A stretch of DNA of 64,000 bases from DASWJZ01 sp963846475 (GTDB taxonomy: Bacteria; Pseudomonadota; Alphaproteobacteria; Rhizobiales; Afifellaceae): NCBI GenBank assembly GCA_963846475.1, contig CAWJVZ010000004.1:4322546-4386545 (forward strand). The letters are read 5' to 3'. The notes under the pieces were generated by a model, which worked only from the letters and a program-made list of their open reading frames with translations, searched no databases and was not told where the DNA came from. How positions within the stretch are numbered: position 1 is the stretch's first letter; each line of letters opens with the position of its first letter. The translations under genes were made by a program, and so were the position numbers. Shown here piece by piece: positions 18,151 to 27,189 of the stretch.

Positions 18151-19013
18151 GGGGCGCGCGCAGCGCGGAGGAACAGACGCGCATCTCCCATGAGATGGGG
18201 ATGCACACCGAGCAGCTCCGCGGCCGCTCGCAGCGCAAATTCTTCGATATCGACCTGACGGAGCAGCAAAGCGGATTCGCGCTGCCCAATGCCTTCGAAG
18301 TCGACTACAACAAGCGCATTGAGATCGACACCGCCGACATGCCGGCTCGGGCGGTGAACACCCGTATTCGCGAGCTGATGCAGGACGGCTACGGCACCAT
18401 CGTGCTGAAGAATCCCGGCGCAAAGCATTCCATCGCCGTCGGCATTCTCAACCGCTTGAACCTGATCATCGACGGCTCGCTCGGCTATTTCGGCTGCGGG
18501 CTCATCGACGGGCCGAATGTGCGCATCGCTGGCCGGGTCGGCTGGTCGTGCGCGGAAAACATGATGAGCGGCACCATCCTGATCGAGAAGAACGCGGGAT
18601 CGCAGTTCGGCGCGGCGATCCGCGGCGGCGACCTCGTCTGCAGGGGCAATGTCGGCTCGCGCACCGGCATCGACATGAAGGGCGGCACCATCGTGGTCGG
18701 CGGCGACACCGGCGCCTTCACCGGCTTCATGATGCAGCGCGGCCGCATGGTGATCTGCGGCAATGCCGGCAAGAATCTTGGCGATTCCATGTACGACGGC
18801 ACGATCTACATCGGCGGCGAGCCGGCGAGCCTCGGCGTCGACGCGGTGTGGGGCGAGATGACCGACCTCGACCGCGCCTGGCTGGAGCGCAAGCTTCGTA
18901 TGTACGACCTCCTGCCGGCAGGCGGAGTCGGGCACTTCCGCAAGATTGTCGCGGGAAAACAGCTGTGGAACTACGACAATCTGGAGCCGACCGAGAAGAA
19001 GCTGGTGCTGTGA
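18138..19013 (+). CDS. mgsB: N-methylglutamate synthase subunit B-like (GXGXG domain, GlxC family)
   Basis: 291-aa protein homologous to the C-terminal GXGXG beta-helix of glutamate synthase. The repeated Gly motifs run through the middle (GSLGYFGCGLIDGP, GGTIVVGGDTGAFTGFMMQ, YDGTIYIGGEPASLGVDA). It carries about 60 residues before the domain that I would not expect from the roughly 230-aa GlxC proteins. Overlap with mgsA indicates coupling. It forms the channel or scaffold between the amidotransferase and the FMN subunit. Confidence 0.83.
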   Translation: MAEVRGARSAEEQTRISHEMGMHTEQLRGRSQRKFFDIDLTEQQSGFALPNAFEVDYNKRIEIDTADMPARAVNTRIRELMQDGYGTIVLKNPGAKHSIAVGILNRLNLIIDGSLGYFGCGLIDGPNVRIAGRVGWSCAENMMSGTILIEKNAGSQFGAAIRGGDLVCRGNVGSRTGIDMKGGTIVVGGDTGAFTGFMMQRGRMVICGNAGKNLGDSMYDGTIYIGGEPASLGVDAVWGEMTDLDRAWLERKLRMYDLLPAGGVGHFRKIVAGKQLWNYDNLEPTEKKLVL

Positions 19014-19045
19014 CGAAGGTGAGGAGAACCATGGGCGCGCCGCTC

Positions 19046-19211
19046 ACCCTCTCCCGTGGGAGAGGGCGTCGCCGAAGGCGACGGGTGAGGGCGTGCGGCA
19101 CACGCGATTTGCTGCCGCCCCGCCGCAGCGCCGCAAGTTCCAGCTCCAATCTCCGCTGCCGCATCCCCTCACCCGGCTGCTCCGCAGCCACCCTCTCCCT
19201 CTGGGAGAGGG
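19046..19211. repeat. Mosaic inverted repeat between mgsB and mgsC
   Basis: Opens with CCCTCTCCCGTGGGAGAGGG, closes with CCCTCTCCCTCTGGGAGAGGG, and has inner GGGTGAGGGCG/CCCTCACCCG arms. Same style as the other mosaic elements but a different subtype. Confidence 0.75.
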
Positions 19212-19253
19212 CTGTCCCGCCCCGCGGGATGCCTACTCACAAGCGAGATCGTG

Positions 19254-20651
19254 ATGAGTAATCCCGACGGCAACAACGGCGCCAACGGCGGCGGTAACGG
19301 CAGGCGCGCGCCGGCGGAGAGCCGCAAATACATCCTCGGCCACAGCCAGATCTTTACGCCCGAGGTGATGAACGACATCCACGTAAAATCGGAGCTCGGC
19401 CGCTATCGCATGCGCGGCTTCTCGCTGTTCAAGAAGATCCCGCACTGGGACGATTTGACCTTCCTGCCCGGCACGCTGACCCGCTTCGTCATCGAGGGCT
19501 ATCGCGAGAAGTGCGAGACGAGGACGGTGATCGGCCCGCGTGCAAAACGGCCGTTCGAGCTGGACATCCCCGTCTACGTCACCGGCATGAGCTTCGGCGC
19601 GCTCTCCTACGAAGCAAAAATCGCGCTCGCCCGCGGCGCTACCATGGCGGGCTCGGCGACCTGCTCGGGCGAGGGCGGCATGATCCCCGACGAGCGCCGC
19701 TATTCGACAAAATGGTTCTACCAGTGCATCCAGTCGCGCTACGGCTTCAATCCGCATCATCTCCGCCTCGCCGACGCCTGCGAGTTCTTCATCGGCCAGG
19801 GCTGCAAGGTCGGCCTCGGCGGCCATCTGATGGGCCAGAAGGTGACCGACCAGGTCGCCGAGATGCGCTCGCTGCCGGCCGGCATCGACCAGCGCTCGCC
19901 GGCCCGCCACCCCGACTGGCTCGGCCCTGACGACCTCGCGCTGAAGATCGAGGAGGTGCGCGAGGCCACCAACTGGGAGATCCCCATCCAGCTGAAGCTC
20001 GGCGCCGCGCGCGTCTATGACGACGTGCGCATGGCGGTGAAGTGCGGCCCGGACTCCATCTATATCGACGGCATGGAGGGCGGCACCGGCGCCGGGCCCC
20101 ATGTCGCCACCGAGGACACCGGCATTCCCGGCATCGCGGCGATCCGGCAGGCGCGGCGCGCCATCGACGAGCTCGGCAAGCGCGGCGAGATCACCCTGGT
20201 CTATGCCGGCGGGATCAGGAACGGCGGCGACGTCGCCAAGGCCTTGGCGCTCGGCGCCGACGCCGTCGCGATCGGCCATTCCGTGCTGATGGCGCTGAAC
20301 TGCAACAAGCATATCGACGGCGTCACCGATTTCGAGAACGAGATCGGCGTGCCGGCCGGCTATTGCTACCACTGCCACACCGGCCGCTGCCCGGTCGGCG
20401 TCACCACGCAGGATCCGGAGCTCAGAAAACGCCTCGACCCGGACGAGGCCGCCGAGCGCGTCTACAATTTCCTCCACACGCTCACCATGGAGGCGCAGAT
20501 GCTCGCCCGCGCCTGCGGCAAGACAAACGTCCACAGCCTGGAGCCGGAGGACCTGGCGGCGCTCACCATGGAAGCCTCGGCGATGGCGCAGGTGCCGCTC
20601 GCCGGCACCGACTACACGGTCGGCGTCGACAATTACCACAATATCGGCTGA
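19254..20651 (+). CDS. mgsC: N-methylglutamate synthase subunit C-like (FMN-binding glutamate synthase domain, GlxD family)
   Basis: 465-aa protein homologous to the FMN-binding domain of glutamate synthase, the catalytic subunit that would reduce the imine of 2-oxoglutarate with methylamine. Conserved elements are GMSFGALSYEAKIALA, MEGGTGAGPHVATEDTGIP, the FMN phosphate loop YAGGIRNGGDVAKALALGADA, and the cluster ligands in CYHCHTGRCPVG, which should hold a 3Fe-4S centre. It is the most diagnostic gene of this group. The ATG at 19254 has a GTG directly before it. Confidence 0.88.
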   Translation: MSNPDGNNGANGGGNGRRAPAESRKYILGHSQIFTPEVMNDIHVKSELGRYRMRGFSLFKKIPHWDDLTFLPGTLTRFVIEGYREKCETRTVIGPRAKRPFELDIPVYVTGMSFGALSYEAKIALARGATMAGSATCSGEGGMIPDERRYSTKWFYQCIQSRYGFNPHHLRLADACEFFIGQGCKVGLGGHLMGQKVTDQVAEMRSLPAGIDQRSPARHPDWLGPDDLALKIEEVREATNWEIPIQLKLGAARVYDDVRMAVKCGPDSIYIDGMEGGTGAGPHVATEDTGIPGIAAIRQARRAIDELGKRGEITLVYAGGIRNGGDVAKALALGADAVAIGHSVLMALNCNKHIDGVTDFENEIGVPAGYCYHCHTGRCPVGVTTQDPELRKRLDPDEAAERVYNFLHTLTMEAQMLARACGKTNVHSLEPEDLAALTMEASAMAQVPLAGTDYTVGVDNYHNIG

Positions 20652-20662
20652 GGGCCAGAGGT

Positions 20663-20751
20663 CGTAGCCCGCATGGAGCGCAGCGGAATGCGGGGGCCGA
20701 CGGCAGCACAATAGCAATTCCCGGACTTCGCTTCGCTCCATCCAGGCTACG
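20663..20751. repeat. BIME-like inverted repeat, copy 2
   Basis: Begins TCGTAGCCCGCATGGAGCG and ends CTCCATCCAGGCTACG. Related to 17113-17190, again between genes of the amine operon. Confidence 0.8.
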
Positions 20752-20769
20752 CATTGAGGATTCTGCAAA

Positions 20770-21189
20770 ATGGCAGGCAAGGGCGGCTACAAGGGCACGG
20801 AAGCGCCGGGCGACGTCGACAAGTTTTTGCGCGATTCCGCTGGGCTCGACAGCTCGCGCGAGCAGGAGATCGGCCAGCACATCGGCTACCGCTATGACGT
20901 GAACCTGCTGCCCGACTACACGCGGCTGACGCCGTATCTCCGCGCCTACATGGAGTTCATGGGCTGGGACGACCTCAACTGGCTGGAAGACATCCACATG
21001 GGCTACGAGGACGGCCTGCCCGCCATCTTCGACCGCAACATCAACGGCTGGGTCCGGATCCCAGCCGAAATGCAGCTCCCCGACAACCAGCAGGACCGCG
21101 ACATGCTGGCCCGCGAGCTCCTGGTGCGTTTCCAGACCTCGCCGAACCACCCCCTCTGGGAACTCAACGAGGCCTATCGGAAGTTCTGA
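20770..21189 (+). CDS. Unknown 139-aa protein at the end of the mgs operon
   Basis: I do not recognise a family. Small soluble acidic protein, many Trp/Tyr/Asp residues (MEFMGWDDLNWLEDIHMGYEDG), no signal or membrane segment, no Cys. It is co-directional with mgsC, 118 bp downstream with a BIME-like repeat between. It could be an accessory subunit of the synthase or of the flavoprotein. Confidence 0.7.
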   Translation: MAGKGGYKGTEAPGDVDKFLRDSAGLDSSREQEIGQHIGYRYDVNLLPDYTRLTPYLRAYMEFMGWDDLNWLEDIHMGYEDGLPAIFDRNINGWVRIPAEMQLPDNQQDRDMLARELLVRFQTSPNHPLWELNEAYRKF

Positions 21190-21198
21190 AGCGCTGTA

Positions 21199-21765
21199 CT
21201 ATCCAGGCCGAGGGCTCGCCTCTGCCCTCGCCCAGTCCGGCTGGAAGGCGAGCACGCGGACTTTCTCCGGCGCCGACGGGTTGAACAGCCGGTTGTGCCA
21301 GATCGTCGCCTCGCGCGCGGGATCGTCTGGAGCCAGCTCGGCGACGGAACAGGGCAGCCTATAGGATTGCCGGAACTGCTCGAATTTCAGCGTGCAGGCG
21401 CCCTCGGCGAGGAGCGCGGCGGCGACGGGCGAATCGGCCGAAAGCAGCGCCGTCAGCCGATCACTGAACGTTTTGGGCTGCTGGAAATATTCCGCCTGCA
21501 GGAAAGCCAGACCCTGCTCGTAAACGAGGCGGGGATCAGGGGTCTTCTGCACCTGGAAACGGAAGAACGCCGTGCTCTCCGCCGGCTCCTTCGGCACAAG
21601 GAGCACCGTCAACCCCGGCGACAGCAGCCAGCCGTCGCTTCCCCACACCTGCGGCCGCATGCCTTGGGACGGCCGTCCGCCGTCCTGCCGCATGGCGATC
21701 TGCCGGATGCGGCACTGCCAGCCCAAAAAGTGGTCGCGAAGCTTGTCGGCCGGCGGCTCAGACAT
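21199..21765 (-). CDS. Unknown 188-aa protein in amtB operon
   Basis: Not recognised. Soluble protein without signal peptide; central FFRFQVQKTPDPRLVYEQG and a C-terminal WHNRLFNPSAPEKVRVLAF. Third gene of amtB / small membrane protein / this gene, all on the minus strand and converging on the mgs operon 9 bp away. Co-location with the methylamine genes suggests a linked function. Confidence 0.6.
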   Translation of the reverse strand: MSEPPADKLRDHFLGWQCRIRQIAMRQDGGRPSQGMRPQVWGSDGWLLSPGLTVLLVPKEPAESTAFFRFQVQKTPDPRLVYEQGLAFLQAEYFQQPKTFSDRLTALLSADSPVAAALLAEGACTLKFEQFRQSYRLPCSVAELAPDDPAREATIWHNRLFNPSAPEKVRVLAFQPDWARAEASPRPG

Positions 21766-21824
21766 TGGTGCTCAAACGAACGCCGGCGTTGCCGCCGGCG
21801 TCCTCGCCCGGATCGGAGCTGGAG

Positions 21825-22058
21825 CTACATCCGCTCTATCGTATGCTCCTGCAGGACGACTCTCTGCAGATTGTCCCCCTGCCGGAGCGCCTGCGCCTCG
21901 GCCTCGTGCTGCCTGGTCTCGGCCCGGACCTGGATGACGTGCCAGATGATCCAGAACGCCAGCAGCAGGATCACCATCAACATCTCCCACCCGACGAAGG
22001 GGTAGAGCGGGCCGATGGCGGTCATGTCGCCGCTCCAGTCGCCAAAGCTGCCGGTCAT
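21825..22058 (-). CDS. Small single-span membrane protein
   Basis: 77-aa protein with one clear transmembrane segment (VGWEMLMVILLLAFWIIWHVI, residues ~22-42) and a charged Glu/Arg/Gln-rich tail. The ATG at 22058 has GGAGG eight bases upstream; the ATG at 22064 is too close to that site. It lies 22 bp after amtB and probably associates with the transporter. Confidence 0.65.
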   Translation of the reverse strand: MTGSFGDWSGDMTAIGPLYPFVGWEMLMVILLLAFWIIWHVIQVRAETRQHEAEAQALRQGDNLQRVVLQEHTIERM

Positions 22059-22080
22059 GGTCATATCCTCCGATGCATGT

Positions 22081-23539
22081 TCACTCTGCCGGGGTGAAGG
22101 ACGGGGATCCCGCGCCCGGGCGGCCCGGCGCAGGCCGCCGCGCCTCCTGGGCAAGGATGGCCCGCATCTCGTCGTCCTCGCGCATGGCGGTCGCATGCGT
22201 CAGGTGGTCGAGGCCGGCGATCTCCACTTCATAGGGGATGCGCAGGATTCCCGCCTGCTTCAGCACCCAGGATAGGTACGAAACCGGGGATGAAGCCGAG
22301 CACGAAGAACATGATGATCGCGCCGATCAGCTGGCCCCACGGGGTCACGCTTGCGAAGGCCACCTCATGGCCGAGAAGTGCGTCCGGCGAGGACGGGTAG
22401 CCCCAAAGCAGGAACCCCGCGGCGAAAACGCCGAGGAACCCGGCATAGCCGTGCACCGCCACCGCCCCGACCGCATCGTCGATCTTGAAGCGGCGCTCCA
22501 CCCAGTAGTGCATCTTATAGATGACGAACACGATCGCCGCGGCAAGAAGCAGCGCCTGGATCGGGTGGTAGAGGTCGTTGCCGGCCGAGGTTCCGATGAT
22601 GCCGGCAAGCCCGCCGGAAAATGTCCAGAAAGGATCGGCCTTCGACACCATGTAGCCGGCCATCAGCCCACCGGCGAGCGCCATGATGAAGTTGAAGGTG
22701 ATGGCGGACAGCGTCGTCGGCTGCAGGTAGATGTTGGTCGCCGAGTAGAACACGCCGTCACCCGGCTGCACGTCGTAGATCGGGATGTTGCAGGCGGCGT
22801 AGAAACCCCAGAAGCCGGTATAGATCAGGAACAGGCCGATGCAGACCAGCCAGGGATTCTGCGGCGGGATGTTGCGCGGCGTGCCGTCCGGAGCGAACTT
22901 GCCAATGCGCGGGCCGAGGTTGATGAGCACCGCCAGGCAGGTGCCGCCAGCTATGGCGTGTACGACGCCCGACGCGTAGGCGTCGTGGTAGCCGAGCACG
23001 TTGACCATCCAGCCGGCCGGGTGCCAGCCCCAGGCGGCGTCGATGATCCAGGTCACCGAGCCCACCATGACGGCAACCAGCCAGAAGGCGCCCGAGCGCA
23101 TGCGCTCGATGATGGAGCCGGACACGATCGAGGCCGTGGTCCAGGAGAACAGCAGGAACGCCGCCCAGAACACGCCGTTGAGGCGCGCCCACAAGGCGGT
23201 ATCGGCCCCCGTCAAAGTTTCGCTCGTGGGCGCACCGCCCATATGCGGCGCCATCAGCTCGCTCCACGGCGTGGCGAAAGGCGCCGCGACGAGGCCGCCG
23301 GTGATCCCGGGTCCGTTCGACATGGCGGTGTAGAACCACCAGCCGAACAGGTAGAAGCCGATGGTGACGAAGGGGATCACCATGGCGTTCTTCATCAGCG
23401 TCGCCAGATGGTTCTTCCGTCGCGACACGCCGACTTCATAGGTGCAGAAGCCGACATGGATCAAAAACATCATGACGACTGTGACCCAGTAATAGAACTC
23501 GGTGAAGATGACATTCAGTGCCGTGACGTCATTATCCAT
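22081..23539 (-). CDS. amtB: Ammonium/methylammonium transporter, one frameshift
   Basis: Amt/MEP/Rh family channel of about 485 aa after repair, with about eleven membrane segments. The pore histidines fit SGVVHAIAGG and VAVHGYAGFLG. The frame breaks near 22275: translation reads FIPGFV then shifts, and the expected C-terminus LSWVLKQAGILRIPYEVEIAGLDHLTHA lies one base later; removing one C of the coding strand restores it. The cytosolic tail is long and charged. Location beside gmaS/mgs genes suits uptake or recapture of ammonium or methylammonium. Confidence 0.87.
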
Positions 23540-24175
23540 CGTTCTTCCCCTGAGCTGTCCAGCTTTGGCCTCGTTGCTCTAAGCCGATGCTCCGCTGCTG
23601 CGGATCCGGTCTGATGTTGTCGCTCACAGCTCGCCGCCGGTAAGTGCGAAGCGAGTTGCACGATTTCGGAAATTTCGGGGAAAACGGCACGAGGCTCTTC
23701 GCGGCCGAACGGATCGGCCGGTGCTGACAGGCTACGCGTTGCGGCGAAAGGGCCGCAACTTCACCTGGCGACCCTACCCCCGGGTGCATGCCAGAGTCCC
23801 CCAAGACCATGGGATCATAGAGGGATTCGAGGAAAAATGAAGCCTTTCTTCACCATTGGTAAACCACTTCCCGGCCCGTTCGGGACCATTTCCGGCCGGT
23901 TGACGGAATTGGTCGCATGAAGCGGTCCGTGGTGGCAGCCGTCGAGGGGGCACGTGCTGCGGATCGTGAAGACGCTCCATGACAGTTGTTGGCCTCATCA
24001 CGGCACGCAAACTGGCGTCTGGCCCGGTATTTAGGCTATCCTCTACCAGGCGAGCCGTCTTGTGGGTAACGCGCGTCTTCAAAGAAGGACTTGATTTCGC
24101 CGTGAAATCTCGCGCGCCAGCCAAACGCTCTCAGCCGGCTCGCTCGCCGCCGGCATCCTTCGGGACTGGTCAGCC
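23540..24175. other. Noncoding region between divergent amtB and TauD genes
   Basis: 636 bp without a convincing gene; an open frame of about 116 codons on the minus strand (23774-24124) has atypical composition and no domain. Both flanking genes read outward, so promoters for each must lie here. I looked for a sigma-54 -24/-12 element before amtB and found none that is convincing. Confidence 0.5.
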
Positions 24176-25012
24176 ATGAGGACCCGCCGGTTGTCCGACG
24201 TGATGGGGATGGAGATCGAGGGGATCGACCTGTCGCGCCCGCTATCCGACATGGAATTCCGTGAGATCGAACAGGCCTTTTGGGACGGTCGGGTGCTGGC
24301 CATCAAGGGCCAGAAACTCGAGCCCGGGCAGTACCTGGCGTTCGCCCGCCGCTTCGGCACGCCGCAGCCGCACGTCATGGACCAGTTCCATTATCCCGGC
24401 CACCCGGACATCTTGATCCTGTCGAACGGCGTGGAGAACGGCAAGCCGATCGGGCTCGCCGACGGCGGCTCCTATTTCCACACGGATTATTCGTATCTCG
24501 CCGTGCCGGCGCGGGTGACGATGCTCTATTCCGTCGAGGTGCCGAAAAAGGGCGGCAACACGCTGTTCGCCGACATGTACGGCGCCTACGACGATCTGCC
24601 GGATTCCACTAAGAGGGAGATCGCGGACCTCGTCGTGCTGCATCATTACGGCAATCGCGACGATCTCGACGAGCGCTCGCGCACCGCCGCGTCGCCGCTC
24701 ACCGAGGAGCAGAAGGGCAGGGTGGACTGGGTCCGCCACAAGCTGGTGCGCAAGCACCCCGGCACGGGGCGGAAGGCGCTCTACGCGGTGTCCGGCTCAT
24801 CGTTCGAGATCGAGGGCATGCCGCGCGAGGAAGGCGTGGCGCTCCTCGACGCGCTGAAGGCGCACGCTTTGCAGGAAAAATACCGCTTCAGCTATTTCTA
24901 CGACGTCGGCGACGTGGTGCTGTGGGACGACCTGGCGACGCTGCATTCCGCCACCCTGACCGACCCGAAGGACCGCCGCACCCTGTGGCGGGTCACGCTG
25001 ATCGAGGACTAG
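24176..25012 (+). CDS. TauD/TfdA family 2-oxoglutarate dioxygenase
   Basis: 278-aa Fe(II)/2-oxoglutarate-dependent oxygenase. The metal triad is HTD in SYFHTDYSYLA, near residue 101, and the distal His in DLATLHSATL near residue 260; the 2-oxoglutarate Arg is in RRTLWRVTL. Substrate unknown: the family includes enzymes acting on taurine, chlorophenoxyacids, and quaternary amines. A link to the methylamine island on its left is possible but it reads away from it. Confidence 0.85.
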   Translation: MRTRRLSDVMGMEIEGIDLSRPLSDMEFREIEQAFWDGRVLAIKGQKLEPGQYLAFARRFGTPQPHVMDQFHYPGHPDILILSNGVENGKPIGLADGGSYFHTDYSYLAVPARVTMLYSVEVPKKGGNTLFADMYGAYDDLPDSTKREIADLVVLHHYGNRDDLDERSRTAASPLTEEQKGRVDWVRHKLVRKHPGTGRKALYAVSGSSFEIEGMPREEGVALLDALKAHALQEKYRFSYFYDVGDVVLWDDLATLHSATLTDPKDRRTLWRVTLIED

Positions 25013-25066
25013 CGCGCCCTCCGGCAGGGCCGCCGGCGACGGAGGGCGCGACGGCGCGCGCCGGGC

Positions 25067-25873
25067 CTACGGCATGTACTGGCCGCCGTTCACCTCGATA
25101 ATCTGGCCGGTGACGAAGCTGCTCATCTCTTCGGAGGCGAGATAGAGGAAGGCGCCGGCGCATTCCTCGGCCGCGCCGAGACGGTCCATCGGGATCGCCG
25201 CCTGCATCGCCACGAGCTGCTCGGCGGTCGAGAAGCGCTCGTGGAAGGGGGTCAGGATGACGCCCGGCGACACCGCGTTGACGCGGATGCGATCCTTGAC
25301 CAGCTCCTTTGCCCAGCCGCGCGTGGCGGTGGCGACAAAGCCCTTGGCCGCCGCATAGAGCACCGAGCCCGGCCCGCCGCCATTCCGGGCGGCGATCGAG
25401 CTGACATTGATGATCGAGCCGCCGCCCCCCTGTTTTCGCATCTGCACGGCCGCCTCGCGCACGAAGCGGACGACCTGCTTGACGTTGAGGTCCAGCACGA
25501 CGTCGAGGAAATCGTCGGAATAGTCGGCGACCGGGGTGCGCCGGATCAGCGCTCCGGCGTTGTTGACGAGGACGTCGAGCCGGCCGAAGGCGTCGACGAA
25601 TTTTTCGGTGATCGCCGCAGCTGCTCCGGGCTCGGTGACGTCGCCGGGGAGGAGGACCGCCTCGCCGCCGCTTTCCCGGATGGAAGCCGCCACGCCTTCC
25701 GCCGCCTCGCGGCTGGCGTTGAAGTTGACGCCCACCCTGGCGCCGTTCAGCCCGAAGGCGCGCGCGGCGGCCGCGCCGATGCCGGTGCTGGCGCCGGTGA
25801 TGAGCACCGCCTTGCTCTTGAGGTCGGGGATTAGGGCGGCCGCCTGGCGGGGGGCGGAATGGTGCGCGTTCAT
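25067..25873 (-). CDS. SDR family oxidoreductase
   Basis: 268-aa short-chain dehydrogenase. Cofactor motif TGASTGIG, NNAG motif, catalytic Ser in INVSSIAA and YAAAKGFV (Tyr-x-x-x-Lys), and the C-terminal GQIIEVNGGQ. Start ATG overlaps the stop of the TRAP permease as ATGA, so it is translated with the transporter and probably oxidises the imported sugar acid or polyol. Confidence 0.88.
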   Translation of the reverse strand: MNAHHSAPRQAAALIPDLKSKAVLITGASTGIGAAAARAFGLNGARVGVNFNASREAAEGVAASIRESGGEAVLLPGDVTEPGAAAAITEKFVDAFGRLDVLVNNAGALIRRTPVADYSDDFLDVVLDLNVKQVVRFVREAAVQMRKQGGGGSIINVSSIAARNGGGPGSVLYAAAKGFVATATRGWAKELVKDRIRVNAVSPGVILTPFHERFSTAEQLVAMQAAIPMDRLGAAEECAGAFLYLASEEMSSFVTGQIIEVNGGQYMP

Positions 25874-27189
25874 CTGAGGAACTCCGGTGAGATGAGGCTG
25901 GGGATGAAGAGCGCGACCGGCGGCCAGACGATCAACAGCGCCAGCACGCCCAGCATCGGCAAAAGCATGATCATTGTGTCCTTCAGCACGTGCTTCATCG
26001 GCACGCCGGCGACGGAGCAGGCGATGAGCAGGCACAAACCGTAAGGTGGCGTGACCAGGCCGAAGGCGAGCGACACGATGCCGATCATGGCGAAGTGGAC
26101 GGGATCGAGGCCGGCGGTGCGGGCGAGCGGGTCGAGGATCGTGCCGACGATGATGATCGCCGGGATGGCGTCGAGGAAGCAGCCGACGACGAGGAAGACC
26201 AAGGCGATGAAGAAGCCGGTGGCGATCGGGCCCATCTCCCAGGCCGATACGCCCGACAGAATGGCGCTGGGGATCTGGTAATAGGCAAGGAGCCAGCCGA
26301 AGGCGCTCGCCGTGCCGACGCAGAAGAGCGCGATGCCGGAGAATTTTCCCGTATCGAGGAGCGCGGATTTGAGGCCGCGGAGATCCATCTCCCGGTAGAT
26401 GAACAGCGAAAGCGCCCCGGCATAGAGGACGGCTATGCAGGCGGATTCCGTCGCGGTGAACCAGCCGAAGATCTTGCCGCCGATGATGATGAGAGGGGTC
26501 GTCAGGGCCGGCACGGAGACCGCCAGGGAGCGAAGCAGCGCGCGCCAGGTGGAGCGCGCATAGGTCGGGTAGCCGCGGCGGACCGCATAGGCATGCACGG
26601 TCGCCATCTGGGCAAGCGCGATGAGGATGCCCGGAAGGATGCCCGCCAGGAACAGCGCGCCGATGGAGACGGTGAGGATGCCGCCCCAGACGATCATCAG
26701 GATGGAGGGCGGGATGATGACGGCCAGCACCGCCGAGACGGCGGTTATCGCGACGGAGAAGGAATCGTCGTAGCCTTCCTTGCGCTGCGCCTCGATGAAG
26801 ATTTTCGACTGGCTGGCGGCGTCGGCTGTCGACGAGCCGGAGATGCCGGCGAAGAAGAACGACAGGACCACGTTGATCTGCGCCAGCCCGCCGGGAAAGT
26901 GGCCGACCATCGTCCGCGACAAGGTCATGAGCCGGTCGGTGATGCCGCCGACATTCATCAGGTTGGCAGTCAGCAGGAAGAACGGCACGGCGAGGAGGAT
27001 GAAGGAATTGTAGGCGTTGAACGTCTCCTGGACGAGCGTCATCGCGGAGAGCCGCGGCTCCAGGAGCAGCATCGGCAGGCAGGCGAGCGCCAGCGCGAAA
27101 GCCACCGGGACGCGCAGGAACATCAGCCCGAAGAAGAGGCCGAACAGGATGAGGGCCGCCTCGCCGGGCGTGAACAGCGCGCCGGTCAC
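25870..27189 (-). CDS. dctM: TRAP transporter large permease (DctM)
   Basis: 439-aa inner-membrane protein with about twelve hydrophobic segments. Family motifs GISGSSTADAASQSKI, IIPPSILMIVWGGI, and TPPYGLCLLIAC near the C-terminus. Starts at a GTG that overlaps the dctQ stop (GTGA). Sodium-driven uptake with DctP and DctQ. Confidence 0.92.
   Translation of the reverse strand: MTGALFTPGEAALILFGLFFGLMFLRVPVAFALALACLPMLLLEPRLSAMTLVQETFNAYNSFILLAVPFFLLTANLMNVGGITDRLMTLSRTMVGHFPGGLAQINVVLSFFFAGISGSSTADAASQSKIFIEAQRKEGYDDSFSVAITAVSAVLAVIIPPSILMIVWGGILTVSIGALFLAGILPGILIALAQMATVHAYAVRRGYPTYARSTWRALLRSLAVSVPALTTPLIIIGGKIFGWFTATESACIAVLYAGALSLFIYREMDLRGLKSALLDTGKFSGIALFCVGTASAFGWLLAYYQIPSAILSGVSAWEMGPIATGFFIALVFLVVGCFLDAIPAIIIVGTILDPLARTAGLDPVHFAMIGIVSLAFGLVTPPYGLCLLIACSVAGVPMKHVLKDTMIMLLPMLGVLALLIVWPPVALFIPSLISPEFLR

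Noticed and set aside
23774..24124. 116-codon open frame between amtB and the TauD gene
   Set aside because: No recognisable domain or good ribosome-binding site, and composition unlike neighbouring genes.
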